DNA of 64,000 nt from Verrucomicrobiia bacterium (GTDB lineage: Bacteria; Verrucomicrobiota; Verrucomicrobiia; Verrucomicrobiales; Akkermansiaceae): assembly GCA_030432565.1 (NCBI GenBank), contig JAUIGV010000010.1, positions 122,854-186,853 of the forward strand, in the 5' to 3' direction. The position numbers and the translations under genes are program-made. The notes under the pieces are model-generated. The model saw only the letters and a program-made list of their open reading frames with translations, made no database searches and was not told where the DNA came from. Positions 1 to 12,168 of the stretch are shown piece after piece; the first letter of the stretch is position 1; the number at the start of each line of letters is the position of its first letter.

Positions 1-484
1 CATTGGTATTGGTCATATTGAAGTTGCCCATCACCATCAGGGTCCGGGTGGGCCAGTTGCTGCGTCGCAGGTAAGGATGGCATGAGCCATTGTCGAACTG
101 CCCTGATGTACCGTAACGCAGGTGGCCCATGTAAACATCCCCCGCAAAGTCAAAGCGCCGTCGAAGATCCTCCGGATTATTCTCGTCAAGCTCTCCTTTC
201 CGGTGCTTTTTACTCAAGCTCTTCAATTCGGATCGAAAGAGCTTTGCGAGTGAGTCCTTCTTCGAATCCCGACGCCGGAAAATGTAAGGTTGTCCGGCCG
301 GCATCCCAATCTTCGCGCAACCAATCCCAACTCCATCCTGGCCGCGATTGTGCTGCTTCTCCATGAGAAGAAAGAGCTTATTAAAGCCCCAAAGAGCGGA
401 GCCATACTTGTCCTGATAGAAGGCCAACGGCTTTTTGAGGCGAACCACGGCAATGCCGCATTCGTGGGTGAGACGGTCACTCAT
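1..484 (-). CDS. purF: Amidophosphoribosyltransferase, Bacteroidetes-type (N-terminal part)
   Basis: First committed step of purine synthesis: transfers glutamine amide nitrogen to PRPP in the cytoplasm. The open frame starts at an ATG (484 to 482) and runs off the left edge, giving 161 codons without a stop. It begins MSDRLTHECGIAVVRL, so the class II amidotransferase nucleophile would be Cys9, exposed after removal of an eight-residue propeptide. NRGQDG and GHLRYGTSGQ follow, then GNFNMTNTN near the edge. This arrangement matches the divergent PurF-like enzymes I know from Bacteroidetes rather than the E. coli type. It lies 19 bases downstream of purM on the same strand, a purine operon. 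The C-terminal phosphoribosyltransferase half is not in the window, so PRPP binding cannot be checked. Confidence 0.85.
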   Translation of the reverse strand, partial: MSDRLTHECGIAVVRLKKPLAFYQDKYGSALWGFNKLFLLMEKQHNRGQDGVGIGCAKIGMPAGQPYIFRRRDSKKDSLAKLFRSELKSLSKKHRKGELDENNPEDLRRRFDFAGDVYMGHLRYGTSGQFDNGSCHPYLRRSNWPTRTLMVMGNFNMTNTN

Positions 485-503
485 GATTTATTCGGGGCTA
501 GGG

Positions 504-1496
504 CTAGGATTTTACCTCAACGGTGACACCATCACCTGAACGGATCTTGCCAAGGACCTGACCTCCCGGACCGGCGGAACAGGCCGCGTCAACACTCTCA
601 GGACCCACGATGGCCACCCACCCGATTCCCATGTTGAAGGCGTTGAATCGATCCTCCGGATCTGTGTGAGCGAGCAATTTCTGCACCGGCTCGTTCTCCC
701 AAAATGGGATCGTGAGATCGGCACCCATTCCACGAAAGAGACGCTCAAGGTTTTCAGGAAGTCCGCCGCCCGTGATATGAGCGAAGGCTTTGGCCCTGGG
801 ACCATCACCCTTAAAAGCGTTGGTCACGTCGTGGTAAAGTCGTGTGGGGGCGAGCATCGCCCTGATCTCGTCCTTGCTAAACTCAGAACCGTGCTCCGCA
901 AGAATCCTGCGGCAAAGGCTCCAGCCGTTTGCATGAAAACCATCGGACGCGTAGCCGATTAAAACATCACCTTCTTGAATCGTTTCAGGTTGGATCAAAT
1001 CCTCTTTCTCAACCGCTCCGATACAGAATCCCGAAAGTTCCACCACATCGGGCGGAACAAGGCCGGGCATTTCAGCGGTCTCACCTCCGGCCAAAATACA
1101 ACCACAGTCTTCGAGGTAGTCACACATCCCTGAGATTAATCGCTTGATGCGTTCGGGGTGAAGCTTCTCGATCCCGATATAATCAAGGAAGAGCAGCGGG
1201 TCTCCACCAGTCGTGATGATGTCGTTCACACTCATCGCAATCAGATCTTTCCCGGCCTCGGCTTCCATCCCGTGCTCGAGAAGAAGCTCCAGCTTCGTTC
1301 CAACTCCGTCGCATCCCGTCACAATAACCGGATTCTTATAATCACTCAGGTCAAATGCCGCAGCGAAAAGACCAAACGAGTTATAAAGCTGACGTTGCTT
1401 TTGAGTGCGGGAGACATCCGCCTTAATTTCGTTGACCAAAGCCGCAGCGGCCCGAGTATCAACTCCTGCTTCCTGGTAAGTAACCTTTTTACCCAT
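504..1496 (-). CDS. purM: Phosphoribosylformylglycinamidine cyclo-ligase
   Basis: AIR synthetase: ATP-dependent ring closure of FGAM to aminoimidazole ribotide, a cytoplasmic purine-pathway enzyme. Family motifs seen include YQEAGVDTRAAAALV at the start, GCDGVGTKLEL, SVNDI, GGETAEMPG and HITGGGLPENL. About 330 residues is normal for PurM. The frame is open to a GTG at 1535, but ATG 1496 (MGKKVTYQEAGVD) fits the usual distance to the conserved AGVD block and has AAGGG nine bases upstream, so I chose it; 1535 remains possible. PurF follows 19 bases downstream on the same strand. A divergent secreted-protein gene starts about 115 bases upstream. Confidence 0.93.
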   Translation of the reverse strand: MGKKVTYQEAGVDTRAAAALVNEIKADVSRTQKQRQLYNSFGLFAAAFDLSDYKNPVIVTGCDGVGTKLELLLEHGMEAEAGKDLIAMSVNDIITTGGDPLLFLDYIGIEKLHPERIKRLISGMCDYLEDCGCILAGGETAEMPGLVPPDVVELSGFCIGAVEKEDLIQPETIQEGDVLIGYASDGFHANGWSLCRRILAEHGSEFSKDEIRAMLAPTRLYHDVTNAFKGDGPRAKAFAHITGGGLPENLERLFRGMGADLTIPFWENEPVQKLLAHTDPEDRFNAFNMGIGWVAIVGPESVDAACSAGPGGQVLGKIRSGDGVTVEVKS

Positions 1497-1610
1497 GCGC
1501 TGGGACCCTTGTAATCTCCCCATCTCAATCGTCACGCCTTTTTCCTCGTCATTTCACCGATCCGTTCGGATTTTGAATGAAACCACGCCGTTTGGCGTCC
1601 TAAACTGAAG

Positions 1611-2399
1611 ATGAAAACCTTGATTTTATCGATAGCCCTGGCCCTTTCGGCTGCTGCAGAGCCCGCTTGGCTGGAAGACGTCAATATACCGCAAAAAAGT
1701 GCTCTCAGGGAGATCTCACCCACCAACCTCGCCTACTCGATGACTTGGGATGGTCGGGTCAAAGCCGGTAGCTTCAACATCCTGTTTGGAGAAAAAGACC
1801 CCCGCTACCCCAAGCATTTTCTTGTCAGAGCTTACGGAGGAAGCACCGGGTGGGCGCATGCGCTCTTTCCCTACAAATTCAACTACACCAGCTTCCTCAA
1901 TCCCAAAACCTTGCGTCCCATCATGTTTGTAGGGACCGAAAAGGAACGTACGAAGCTGGACACGCTGAGCTACCGCTTCAATTCCAAAGGGGTTACCGGA
2001 ACCCAGAAAAAGACCCGGGACGGCAAAGTGGAAAGCGATGCATCCTCTTTTCCCTATCCCTACTCCCTCGATCTTTTTAGCGGGCTCCTGCAGATCCGGA
2101 GCATGCCGCTCAAGAACGGCGATGAAGTGGTCATGCCATTTCATCCTGTTGCCACCCCCTATCTCGCCAGGATCCAAGTGCTGGGCCGGGAAACCCACAT
2201 GGGCCGGAGATGCATCAAGCTTAACGTGGGCCTCCAGAAAATTGACGACGATATGTCCCTTAAGCACTACAAAAAGCTCAAGACCGCGACAGTCTGGCTA
2301 TCTGATGACGAGTGGCGGGTTCCTGTCGAAATCAACGCCAAGGTCTTTGTGGGACACGTGAGAGTCTTCCTGACCAAACACGAAAATCTCGAGCGGTAA
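1611..2399 (+). CDS. Secreted DUF3108-domain protein
   Basis: A 262-residue exported protein of unknown function. Residues 1-17 form a short signal peptide (basic start, LILSIALALSAAAEPA). The rest reads as a DUF3108 domain: a beta-rich protein opening with a Tyr-x-x-x-Trp strand (YSMTWDGRVKAGSFNI), followed by alternating hydrophobic strands and a terminal strand VFVGHVRVFL. DUF3108 proteins in Gram-negative bacteria are periplasmic or envelope proteins without an assigned reaction. It is divergent from purM and convergent with ilvD (22-base gap), so it appears to be a single-gene unit. Assignment is from strand pattern and the Tyr/Trp opening motif, not a profile search. Confidence 0.7.
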   Translation: MKTLILSIALALSAAAEPAWLEDVNIPQKSALREISPTNLAYSMTWDGRVKAGSFNILFGEKDPRYPKHFLVRAYGGSTGWAHALFPYKFNYTSFLNPKTLRPIMFVGTEKERTKLDTLSYRFNSKGVTGTQKKTRDGKVESDASSFPYPYSLDLFSGLLQIRSMPLKNGDEVVMPFHPVATPYLARIQVLGRETHMGRRCIKLNVGLQKIDDDMSLKHYKKLKTATVWLSDDEWRVPVEINAKVFVGHVRVFLTKHENLER

Positions 2400-2421
2400 A
2401 ACTTGATCCGGCGGATAGACT

Positions 2422-4113
2422 CTACTTGTCAGTGACCGCTCCCTCGCTCGCGCTGGTTACCAACTTGGCATATTTCGCCAGCACTCCGCGGGTGTAGCGC
2501 GGCTCGGGCTGCACCCATTTCGAGCGGCGGGATTCGAGATCGGCGTCAGTAAATATTTCGTTATTTTCGGCATCAATGGTAATGGTGTCGCCTTCTTCGA
2601 GAAGACCGATGGGACCGCCTTCGAATGCTTCCGGCGTTATGTGGCCGACCACGAATCCGTGACTACCTCCTGAAAATCGCCCATCGGTGATCAGGGCGAC
2701 CTTATCTCCAAGACCGCGGCCCATGACGGCGGCGGTTGGTCCAAGCATTTCGCGCATGCCCGGTCCGCCTTTTGGACCTTCGCGACGAATCACAATAACA
2801 TCGCCGGCCTCGATCTTTCCGCTCAAAATAGCTCCCATGCCTTCTTCCTCGGACTCGAAGACGCGGGCACGGCCCGTGAAGGAAAGTCCTTCTTTGCCCG
2901 AAATTTTAGCAACCGAACCAGTGGGGGCAAGGTTGCCATAAAGAATCCGCAGGTGGCTGTCTTTTTTGACCGGGTTATCAATGGAGCGGACAACATCTTG
3001 TCCCTCCGGAAACTCAAGCGGTGAATTGGCGAGGTTCTCTGCGACGGTTTTGCCCGTCACCGTCAGGCAATCTCCGTGCAAAAGCCCTTCCTTGAGAAGC
3101 AACTTCATCAAAGGGATCAATCCTCCGATTTTCACCATCTCGGCCATGACGTATTTGCCACTCGGCTTGAGGTCGGCCAAAACCGGAACACGCTTTCCGA
3201 TCTCAGTAAAATCATCAATCGAAAGCTCAACATCGGCCGCATGAGCCATCGCAAGAAGATGAAGCACGGCGTTGGTCGAACCTCCCAGCGTAATCACCAC
3301 TGTAATGGCATTTTCAAACGCCTTACGGGTCATAATGTCGCGCGGCTTGATCCCCTTCTCGAGCAGATGCAGCACCGCCGCGCCGGCATCAAATGAATCC
3401 CGCTTTTTGTCGTCACTGATGGCCGCTTGGGCCGAACTATTGGGAAGGCTCATTCCGAGCGCCTCAATCGCACTCGCCATGGTGTTGGCTGTATACATTC
3501 CACCACAGGATCCCGGACCGGGAATCGCTTTCTCCTCAACCTCCTGGAGCTCCTCGTCAGAGTATTCACCGCTGGCGTGCTTCCCAACCGCTTCAAAAAC
3601 CGAGACGATATCAAGTTCTTTCTCCTCACCCTTCAAAGTCGCACATCCTGGCAAAATCGTTCCGCCGTAGACAAAAACGGAAGGCCGGTTCATCCGCGCC
3701 ATCGCAATAATGCAAGCCGGCATATTCTTATCACAACCACCGATCGCGACATAGCCGTCCATTCCTTCACAACCCACCACCGTTTCAATCGAATCGGCAA
3801 TCACCTCCCGACTCACGAGTGAATATTTCATGCCCTCGGTTCCCATCGAGATTCCGTCGGAAATCGTGATCGTATTGAAAATGACAGATTTCCCGCCTGC
3901 CGCGTTGATACCATTGGCGGACTCGGTGGCGAGGCCATCAATATGAAAATTACAGGGCGTCACCTGACTCCAGGTCGAGGCAACCCCAATTTTAGGTTTT
4001 TTAAAGTCGTCTTTTTCGAAACCCACCGGATAGAGCATGGCCCGGCTGGGGGCACGATCCGGCCCATCAAGCACCTTGGAGGAAAACTCGCGCATATTTG
4101 GAGTGTCACACAT
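2422..4113 (-). CDS. ilvD: Dihydroxy-acid dehydratase
   Basis: Iron-sulfur dehydratase of valine, isoleucine, leucine and pantothenate synthesis. The protein is 563 residues, typical of the family. The cluster-ligand cysteines are present: Cys54 (VTPCNFH), Cys127 ([10 protein letters not shown]) and Cys203 ([14 protein letters not shown]). The C-terminal active-site loop [19 protein letters not shown] is also intact. The frame is open upstream to 4311, but those 66 codons are not IlvD-like and overlap the start of divergent serA. ATG 4113 ([14 protein letters not shown]) has a GGAGAGG box, rather far upstream. Divergent from serA, with a 167-base shared control region and no recognisable leader peptide. 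Confidence 0.95.
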   Translation of the reverse strand: MCDTPNMREFSSKVLDGPDRAPSRAMLYPVGFEKDDFKKPKIGVASTWSQVTPCNFHIDGLATESANGINAAGGKSVIFNTITISDGISMGTEGMKYSLVSREVIADSIETVVGCEGMDGYVAIGGCDKNMPACIIAMARMNRPSVFVYGGTILPGCATLKGEEKELDIVSVFEAVGKHASGEYSDEELQEVEEKAIPGPGSCGGMYTANTMASAIEALGMSLPNSSAQAAISDDKKRDSFDAGAAVLHLLEKGIKPRDIMTRKAFENAITVVITLGGSTNAVLHLLAMAHAADVELSIDDFTEIGKRVPVLADLKPSGKYVMAEMVKIGGLIPLMKLLLKEGLLHGDCLTVTGKTVAENLANSPLEFPEGQDVVRSIDNPVKKDSHLRILYGNLAPTGSVAKISGKEGLSFTGRARVFESEEEGMGAILSGKIEAGDVIVIRREGPKGGPGMREMLGPTAAVMGRGLGDKVALITDGRFSGGSHGFVVGHITPEAFEGGPIGLLEEGDTITIDAENNEIFTDADLESRRSKWVQPEPRYTRGVLAKYAKLVTSASEGAVTDK

Positions 4114-4280
4114 GTTGCAGGGACTTTTCCTCTCCACGCCAAAAACTGCAAGCCTGATCGGCACAGAGGGGCCGCCTTTCCAAAACAGCTCTTCTTGCCG
4201 GGCCAATGTCAGCGATCCCGGACGAATTTGGAAGGCAGGCTCTTGCTTTCGTTGCGATCCTACGCTACCGCTGCGCCGAC

Positions 4281-5882
4281 ATGCCAAGCCGAGTTCTGGT
4301 TTCCGACCCAATTTCCGAAAAAGGTGTTGAGCTTCTCAATGCCCATCCCGACATCACCGCTGACTTCAAAATCGGCCTCCCTCCTGAAGAACTCCTCTCC
4401 ATCATTGGGGAATACGACGCCCTTATCGTGAGGTCCCAGACCAAAGTCACCGCAGAGGTTTTTGCGGCAGCAACCAAGCTAAAGGCCGTTGGTCGTGCCG
4501 GGGTTGGAGTCGACAACATCGATCGTGAGGCCGCCAACTCCCACGGAGTGATCGTGATGAACACTCCCACCGGCAACACCATTTCCACCGCCGAGCACGC
4601 CTTCACTTTGATGTGTGCCACGGCTCGAAATATCGCCCTTGGTCACGCCGGAGTCATCGCCGGAGATTTCAAAGCCGCCCGCAAAGCCTATCAGGGCATC
4701 GAGCTGAATGGCAAAACTCTTGCCATTATTGGCATGGGCCGGATTGGCTCGGAGTTCGCCAAACGGGCTCAGGCCTTCAACATGAAGATCGTCGCATACG
4801 ATCCCTTCCTCACCCAATCACGTGCCGACGAAATGAAGGTCAAACTTGCGGGCACTCCCGACGAAGCGCTCGCTGGAGCCGACATCGTCACGCTGCACGT
4901 TCCGATGACCGAAGACACCCGGCATATTCTCAATGCCGAACGCCTCTCGCTGATGAATCAGGGAGCGCTTGTCATCAACTGCGCCCGCGGTGGCCTCATC
5001 GACGAGGTCGCCCTCAAAGCAGCCATCGATTCCGGCCATATTGCAGGCTGCGGACTCGATGTTTTTGAGGAGGAACCTCCTTCCGCCGAACATCCCCTAT
5101 TCTCCCTCGACAAACACATCAGCTTCACCCCTCACCTCGGAGCATCGACCAACGAAGCTCAGGAAAACGTTGGGATTCAGGTCGCCGAACAAATCCGCGA
5201 CTTCTGCGCGACCGGAGAGATCCGCAACGCCATCAACATGCCGTCGATGGATGCCGCCGCGTTGAACGAACTCGGCTGCTACATCGATATCGCAAACGGC
5301 CTCGGCAAAATCCTCGCCAAGATTGGCCCCGACAACCCAGACTCCCTCCGGGTCTCTTATCACGGTCCCATTTCGAAAAAGGACACCGCTCTCATCTCTC
5401 GAAGCGTTCTCACCAGCTTTCTTGAAGCAGCTCGCTGTGACGGACAAGTCAACATCGTCAACGCCCCAGCCGTCGCCAAGGAGATGGGGCTCGACACCAT
5501 CGAATCCACCATCAACGCCGCCACCGAATTCAGCGAGCTGATCGTCGCCGAACTCAAAAAAGGAGAGATCCGCTATCGGGTCTCGGGAACGGTCATTGGC
5601 AAATCGCCCCGCATCGTCGAGATCGACAAGCTCTACGTCGACATCAACACCAAGGGTCATTTCCTCGTCGTCAAAAATGATGATCGGCCCGGTATGGTTG
5701 GAGTCATCGGGACCGAACTCGGAAATGCCAAGGCCAACATTGCCAACCTCTCACTCGCCCGGAACAGCTCGGGAGGCAGTGCACTCACTGTGATTGAACT
5801 GGATGCCCCGCTCGAACCATCCGTCATGACGACGATTCGGGAGACTGAAGGCGTTATCTACGCGACCGGCGTGACACTTTAG
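4281..5882 (+). CDS. serA: D-3-phosphoglycerate dehydrogenase (long form with ASB and ACT domains)
   Basis: First enzyme of serine synthesis, oxidising 3-phosphoglycerate with NAD. Of 533 residues, 1-100 and about 285-315 form the substrate domain and about 100-285 the Rossmann domain with GMGRIG at 151-156. The catalytic set is Arg236 (NCARGGL), Glu265 (DVFEEEPP) and His285 (TPHLGAST). After about residue 320 come an allosteric-substrate-binding domain and a C-terminal ACT domain (about 460-533, [15 protein letters not shown]), as in the long actinobacterial type, so serine feedback is plausible. The frame extends upstream to 4206, but ATG 4281 gives the normal N-terminus ([12 protein letters not shown]). 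Its ribosome site is weak. Confidence 0.94.
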   Translation: MPSRVLVSDPISEKGVELLNAHPDITADFKIGLPPEELLSIIGEYDALIVRSQTKVTAEVFAAATKLKAVGRAGVGVDNIDREAANSHGVIVMNTPTGNTISTAEHAFTLMCATARNIALGHAGVIAGDFKAARKAYQGIELNGKTLAIIGMGRIGSEFAKRAQAFNMKIVAYDPFLTQSRADEMKVKLAGTPDEALAGADIVTLHVPMTEDTRHILNAERLSLMNQGALVINCARGGLIDEVALKAAIDSGHIAGCGLDVFEEEPPSAEHPLFSLDKHISFTPHLGASTNEAQENVGIQVAEQIRDFCATGEIRNAINMPSMDAAALNELGCYIDIANGLGKILAKIGPDNPDSLRVSYHGPISKKDTALISRSVLTSFLEAARCDGQVNIVNAPAVAKEMGLDTIESTINAATEFSELIVAELKKGEIRYRVSGTVIGKSPRIVEIDKLYVDINTKGHFLVVKNDDRPGMVGVIGTELGNAKANIANLSLARNSSGGSALTVIELDAPLEPSVMTTIRETEGVIYATGVTL

Positions 5883-5894
5883 GTCAAAAGCAAA

Positions 5895-6752
5895 TCACCG
5901 CCCGTCCAGAATCGGCGCGAGCTTCTGCGCCGTTTCCGGCGGCCACGCACTCTTCGGGGTAAAAATGGCGGCATCGAGCGATTGATGCTCGGGCCAATCC
6001 GGCTCCGCGGGGATTTTGGAAATGGCCCGCTTGATGATTTGTGCGCTCATTTTGGCATTGGCTGCCAAATGCTCCACAACCGAGCTAGCCTCGACAGACT
6101 CCTCACCTTCCCTCCAACAATCGTAATCCGTGACCATTCCCAGAGTGGCCAGCGCGATCTCGGCTTCTCGTGCCAATTTGGCCTCCGGAAGATTGGTCAT
6201 CCCAATGATATCGAAGCCGAAATGTCGGTAGTAGTGCGACTCCGACTTGGTTGAAAATGCCGGCCCATCCATGCAAACATACGTTCCACCATTGTGGATC
6301 CCAGCGCCTTCGGCCCGTCCCGCTTCAGCCAAAATCGCGCGTAACCCGGAGCTGATCGGCTCCGCAAATCCAACGTGAGCGACAATGCCCTCACCAAAGA
6401 AAGTGTGATTGGCCCGTTGGCTGGTGCGGTCAAAATATTGATCGGGAAGTACCACCGAGCGAGGCGGATACTCCTCCTTCAGACTGCCTACCGCAGTCGC
6501 ACAAATCACCCAGCGAACTCCAAGTGACCGTAGAGCCCAAAAGTTCGCGCGATGATTCACCTCGGTCGGAAGAATCGTGTGATTTTGCCCATGCCGGGAA
6601 AGAAACCAGATTTGCCGACCTTCGTAAGTGCCGCCGACCAAATCGTCCGACGGATCGCCAAACGGCGTTTTCACTTGGCATTTTTCTACATTCTCCAGTC
6701 CGTCGAATCCGGACACTCCACTCCCTCCAATGATTCCAATTGCTGCACTCAT
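5895..6752 (-). CDS. mtnP: S-methyl-5'-thioadenosine phosphorylase
   Basis: Phosphorolysis of methylthioadenosine in the methionine salvage pathway; PNP/MTAP phosphorylase family, 285 residues. Seen: IGIIGGSGVSGFDGLE at the N-terminus (phosphate loop), SRHGQNHTILPTEVNHRAN, and near the C-terminus IGMTNLPEAKLAREAEI and TDYDCW, a pattern typical of MTAP rather than inosine/guanosine phosphorylase. The ATG at 6752 overlaps the TGA of the upstream DUF368 gene (ATGA), so translation is probably coupled, and AAAGG sits immediately before it. The open frame upstream to 6833 lies inside that gene. A 6-oxopurine preference cannot be fully excluded from sequence alone. Confidence 0.85.
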   Translation of the reverse strand: MSAAIGIIGGSGVSGFDGLENVEKCQVKTPFGDPSDDLVGGTYEGRQIWFLSRHGQNHTILPTEVNHRANFWALRSLGVRWVICATAVGSLKEEYPPRSVVLPDQYFDRTSQRANHTFFGEGIVAHVGFAEPISSGLRAILAEAGRAEGAGIHNGGTYVCMDGPAFSTKSESHYYRHFGFDIIGMTNLPEAKLAREAEIALATLGMVTDYDCWREGEESVEASSVVEHLAANAKMSAQIIKRAISKIPAEPDWPEHQSLDAAIFTPKSAWPPETAQKLAPILDGR

Positions 6753-7687
6753 CCTTTGCCATTCTTGTTTGAAAAATACTCGGTGACCAAAATCAAGATG
6801 ACTCCCAGAGCGACCGCACCCAGTTGAAGCCATGCCCCACCGGTCGACAGATCAGGAACGTGCCAGTTCTCGTAACCGACAATCTTATCTTCAGGGCCGT
6901 CCTTTTTTTCGATGGTTTCCAAAACCTTGTCCTTCCATGGCCAAATGATAACGAGAGATCCGGCAACAAACCCGGTGATCGTCCCAATCGCACGGTCGTG
7001 ATGTTCACGGAACAACCAGCTCAAAAACCTCGAGAGAACCAGAAGCCCGACCAACGCCCCGATCCCTACTGGAAGGATGACTGAAAACACGACGGTTAGA
7101 TCTCCCGAAGTCAGCGCATTCACCGAACTAAGGACCAGGCGATAATTCCCCATCAGAAGAAGAACAAAGGAACCGCTCAGCCCGGGAATGATCATGCTGC
7201 ACATGGCAGCGACGCCACAGAGCATGAGATAAACGAAATCCTTATTCTCGGAAGCCGGGGTCAGAAAAGCCATCGAGACCGCGATCGCAGCCCCAATAAA
7301 AAACACGGTAATGACGTCGGCACTCCAGCGTTTGACAGCCTTGCCAACCGATGGGATGGAAGCCGCGATCAACCCGAAAAAGACCGACCAGATCAGCTTG
7401 GGATGATTCTTGAATTCATACTCAAGCACCTGCGCAAGCGTGACAATACTGACGCCTACGCCCAGCATGAGCGCCGTCAGGAAAAGGCCATCGACCTTCT
7501 TCCAAAGCGCTCCGATCTTGAAACCCAGTCCAAGCTTCAGAGCCTCGGCATCGAAGGACTTCAGGGCGTCGATAAGGCGTTCGTAAATTCCGGTAATGAG
7601 CGCAATCGTCCCCCCGGAAACCCCCGGCACGACGTTGGCCGCCCCCATCGCGAATCCTTTCAGGAAAGTGACGACCTCGTCTCTCAT
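6749..7687 (-). CDS. DUF368 polytopic membrane protein (PopT-like undecaprenyl-phosphate translocase family)
   Basis: A 312-residue inner-membrane protein with about eight to nine hydrophobic segments. The N-terminus carries the family hallmark GFAMGAANVVPGVSGGTIALI, and an internal copy of the PG-G motif appears as MIIPGLSGSFVLLLMGNYR near residue 165, showing the two-fold repeat of DUF368. Some DUF368 proteins have been reported as undecaprenyl-phosphate translocases that recycle the cell-wall carrier lipid; that role is carried over by family only. It lies 17 bases after icd and overlaps mtnP by four bases, an icd-DUF368-mtnP transcription unit with no obvious metabolic link. Confidence 0.85.
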   Translation of the reverse strand: MRDEVVTFLKGFAMGAANVVPGVSGGTIALITGIYERLIDALKSFDAEALKLGLGFKIGALWKKVDGLFLTALMLGVGVSIVTLAQVLEYEFKNHPKLIWSVFFGLIAASIPSVGKAVKRWSADVITVFFIGAAIAVSMAFLTPASENKDFVYLMLCGVAAMCSMIIPGLSGSFVLLLMGNYRLVLSSVNALTSGDLTVVFSVILPVGIGALVGLLVLSRFLSWLFREHHDRAIGTITGFVAGSLVIIWPWKDKVLETIEKKDGPEDKIVGYENWHVPDLSTGGAWLQLGAVALGVILILVTEYFSNKNGKG

Positions 7688-7704
7688 CAGTCGGAAATCG
7701 AGAA

Positions 7705-9981
<2,277 letters not shown>

Positions 9982-9995
9982 TTAACGTTTCACCC

Positions 9996-10697
9996 ATGCC
10001 CCTTTTTGGAACTGTTCACGGTGTCACTGTCATTGTGATCGCCCTGGTTGCTGGAATCTGCATCCGGGAGGGCCGACGGGGCCTCGTCTGGCCACGCGCC
10101 ACCCTCGCCTTTGTCTGCCTCTCTGTTTTCCCCCTGAATCAACTGGTTCTCGCCGGGGTGGATTTTGAGCCCCCGCTCGAAAACTTCATTCCCTGCCACC
10201 TTTGCGACATCGCCGCCTTAACCGCTGGATTTGGAATTCTCACCAGAAAGCCCCTTCTTTGCGAACTCACCTATTGCTGGGGCCTCGCCGGCACCATGCA
10301 GGGCTTGATCACTCCCAACCTGGCCTTCAACTTTCCCCACCCGCTCTTCTGGACCTTCTTCATTCAGCACGGAGTCATTGTCATCGTAGCCCTTTATCTG
10401 CCACTTGCGATGAATTGGAAACCCCGCGATGGTGTCGTTCCACGGGTGATCCTCTGGAATCAGATCTATTTCATCACTGCCTTCACCGTGAACACCATCC
10501 TCGGGACAAACTTTGGATTTCTGGCCCGCAAGCCTGATGTTGCCTCACTTCTCGACCAACTCGGGGATTGGCCAATTTATCTGTTTTGGCTTCAACTTCT
10601 GGCCATTCTGCTTATGATACTCCTGCTTTTACCTTTCCGCGGATCAATAAACATTTGGCGCTCGGACGGAATCGGAGTAAATCCAAAGCATGAGTGA
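9996..10697 (+). CDS. TIGR02206/YwaF-family integral membrane protein
   Basis: A 233-residue inner-membrane protein with about six to seven hydrophobic helices and no soluble domain. The family signature is visible: IPCHLCDIAALTAGFGILT (His-Leu-Cys-Asp in a helix), ELTYCWGLAGTMQGLITPNL, then FIQHGVIVI. Function is unknown for the family. The upstream codons from 9954 are hydrophilic and overlap the divergent icd promoter region, so ATG 9996 (MPLFGTVHG) was preferred. The 3' end overlaps the ispH start by eight bases, so the two genes are presumably translated from one message, the only functional hint here. Confidence 0.8.
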   Translation: MPLFGTVHGVTVIVIALVAGICIREGRRGLVWPRATLAFVCLSVFPLNQLVLAGVDFEPPLENFIPCHLCDIAALTAGFGILTRKPLLCELTYCWGLAGTMQGLITPNLAFNFPHPLFWTFFIQHGVIVIVALYLPLAMNWKPRDGVVPRVILWNQIYFITAFTVNTILGTNFGFLARKPDVASLLDQLGDWPIYLFWLQLLAILLMILLLLPFRGSINIWRSDGIGVNPKHE

Positions 10698-11919
10698 AGC
10701 CGCCAAGCCCAAAAAAAGGAAAAGAGTCAATGTACGTCGCCCCGACGTCATGACTCTCGTTCAGGAGGAGGTCGAAAAACACTACCATTCACCCATCGTG
10801 GAAAAGCTTCGCGAAAGCGGTGGTTCACTCACGATTGGCAAAACCACCATCCGACTCGCCGAACAATTTGGCTTTTGCTACGGCGTCGAACGGGCCATCG
10901 ACCTCGCCTACGCTTCACGCCGGGTCTTTCCGGATCAGCGGATTTTCCTGATTGGCGAAATCATTCACAACCCCGAGGTCAACCGCCAACTTTCGGACAT
11001 GGACATCGTCTCCCTCCCCTGGAAGGAACTCACGGAAGAATACGATGACCTCACTGAAGACGACGTTGTCATCGTCCCCGCCTTTGGAGCTCCGACTTCC
11101 TTTACCGAAAAAATTGAACAGCAGGGTTGCCACATCATCGACACCACCTGCGGAGATGTCATGAAAGTGTGGCGCCGGGTTCGAACCTATGCCAAATCCG
11201 GCGTCACTTCGCTGATTCATGGCAAGCGCGGTCACGAGGAAACCCGGGCCACTGCCTCCCGCGCCACCGGCGAAGATGGCAAGGGGCACTACCTCATCGT
11301 TCTGACACTCGAAGAGACCGAATACGTTTGTAACTTTATTCGCAACGGCGGCGACTCGGCAGAATTTCTCGCCAAATTCGACAAAGCGGTTTCTGACGAC
11401 TTTGACCCCCAGATTCACCTCAAGGAAATTGGGGTGGCAAATCAAACTACGATGCTGAAAAGCGAGACCGAGGATATCCAGCGCCGCGTTCGCCAAGCGA
11501 TCGTCGACCGCGATGGCGACGATGAAAACTTTCAGATGTTCGACACCATTTGCGGAGCCACCCAGGAGCGCCAGGATGCGCTTTTCGACATGCTCAACAA
11601 GCCCATGGACCTTCTTCTCGTGGTCGGTGGATATAACAGCTCCAACACCACGCACCTCGTCGAAATCGGAAACGAAAACCTTCCCACCTATTTCATCAGG
11701 GAGGCCTCCTGCCTTGAGTCGCTCGAAACGGTGGTGCATTTCGACATCGAAAAAGGCTCCGAAGTCTCGGCTCCCAATGTTCTCTCGGGATTCGACCAGG
11801 AAGAAGCAACCATCGGCATCACCGCCGGCGCCTCCTGCCCGGCAAATCTGATCGAGGAAGCGATTGTCCGGGTCCTGGCTCTTCGCGGGATTTCGCGGGA
11901 GACCATCGAAAAGGCATGA
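10690..11919 (+). CDS. ispH: 4-Hydroxy-3-methylbut-2-enyl diphosphate reductase (long, plant/cyanobacterial type)
   Basis: Last step of the MEP isoprenoid pathway: reductive dehydroxylation of HMBPP to IPP and DMAPP using a [4Fe-4S] cluster. The three cluster cysteines are Cys63 (FGFCYGVERA), Cys154 (DTTCGDV) and Cys288 (DTICGATQERQ). NQTTMLKSET (about 251-260) and NSSNTTHL are the substrate-contacting segments. At 409 residues, with an N-terminal extension of about 45 residues and an insertion around 190-240, it matches the plant/cyanobacterial form rather than the 316-residue E. coli form. ATG 10690 overlaps the stop of the preceding membrane-protein gene. A 250-base gap separates it from the sigma-factor gene downstream. 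Confidence 0.93.
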   Translation: MSEAAKPKKRKRVNVRRPDVMTLVQEEVEKHYHSPIVEKLRESGGSLTIGKTTIRLAEQFGFCYGVERAIDLAYASRRVFPDQRIFLIGEIIHNPEVNRQLSDMDIVSLPWKELTEEYDDLTEDDVVIVPAFGAPTSFTEKIEQQGCHIIDTTCGDVMKVWRRVRTYAKSGVTSLIHGKRGHEETRATASRATGEDGKGHYLIVLTLEETEYVCNFIRNGGDSAEFLAKFDKAVSDDFDPQIHLKEIGVANQTTMLKSETEDIQRRVRQAIVDRDGDDENFQMFDTICGATQERQDALFDMLNKPMDLLLVVGGYNSSNTTHLVEIGNENLPTYFIREASCLESLETVVHFDIEKGSEVSAPNVLSGFDQEEATIGITAGASCPANLIEEAIVRVLALRGISRETIEKA

Positions 11920-12168
11920 GATCCGGTTGGACAAATGCCTCGGGAGCTCTCCCCGGGAAAGCAGAAGATCCAATTCCTCACTGCGCCCAACTTCTCCCCG
12001 TCGCTTTCCTTTCTCCAAATCAACGGAACGCTCGCGCGTCGGGATTTCCTGATCACGAAACCGGCTTTCCCGCTGGCCTTGGGAATTGCGTTGGAAGCCC
12101 CACTGTGTAGCATCCCGGAATCTGTTGCGAAGGTGCCCCGGAATAAACTGATTCGATGCTCTACGAGA

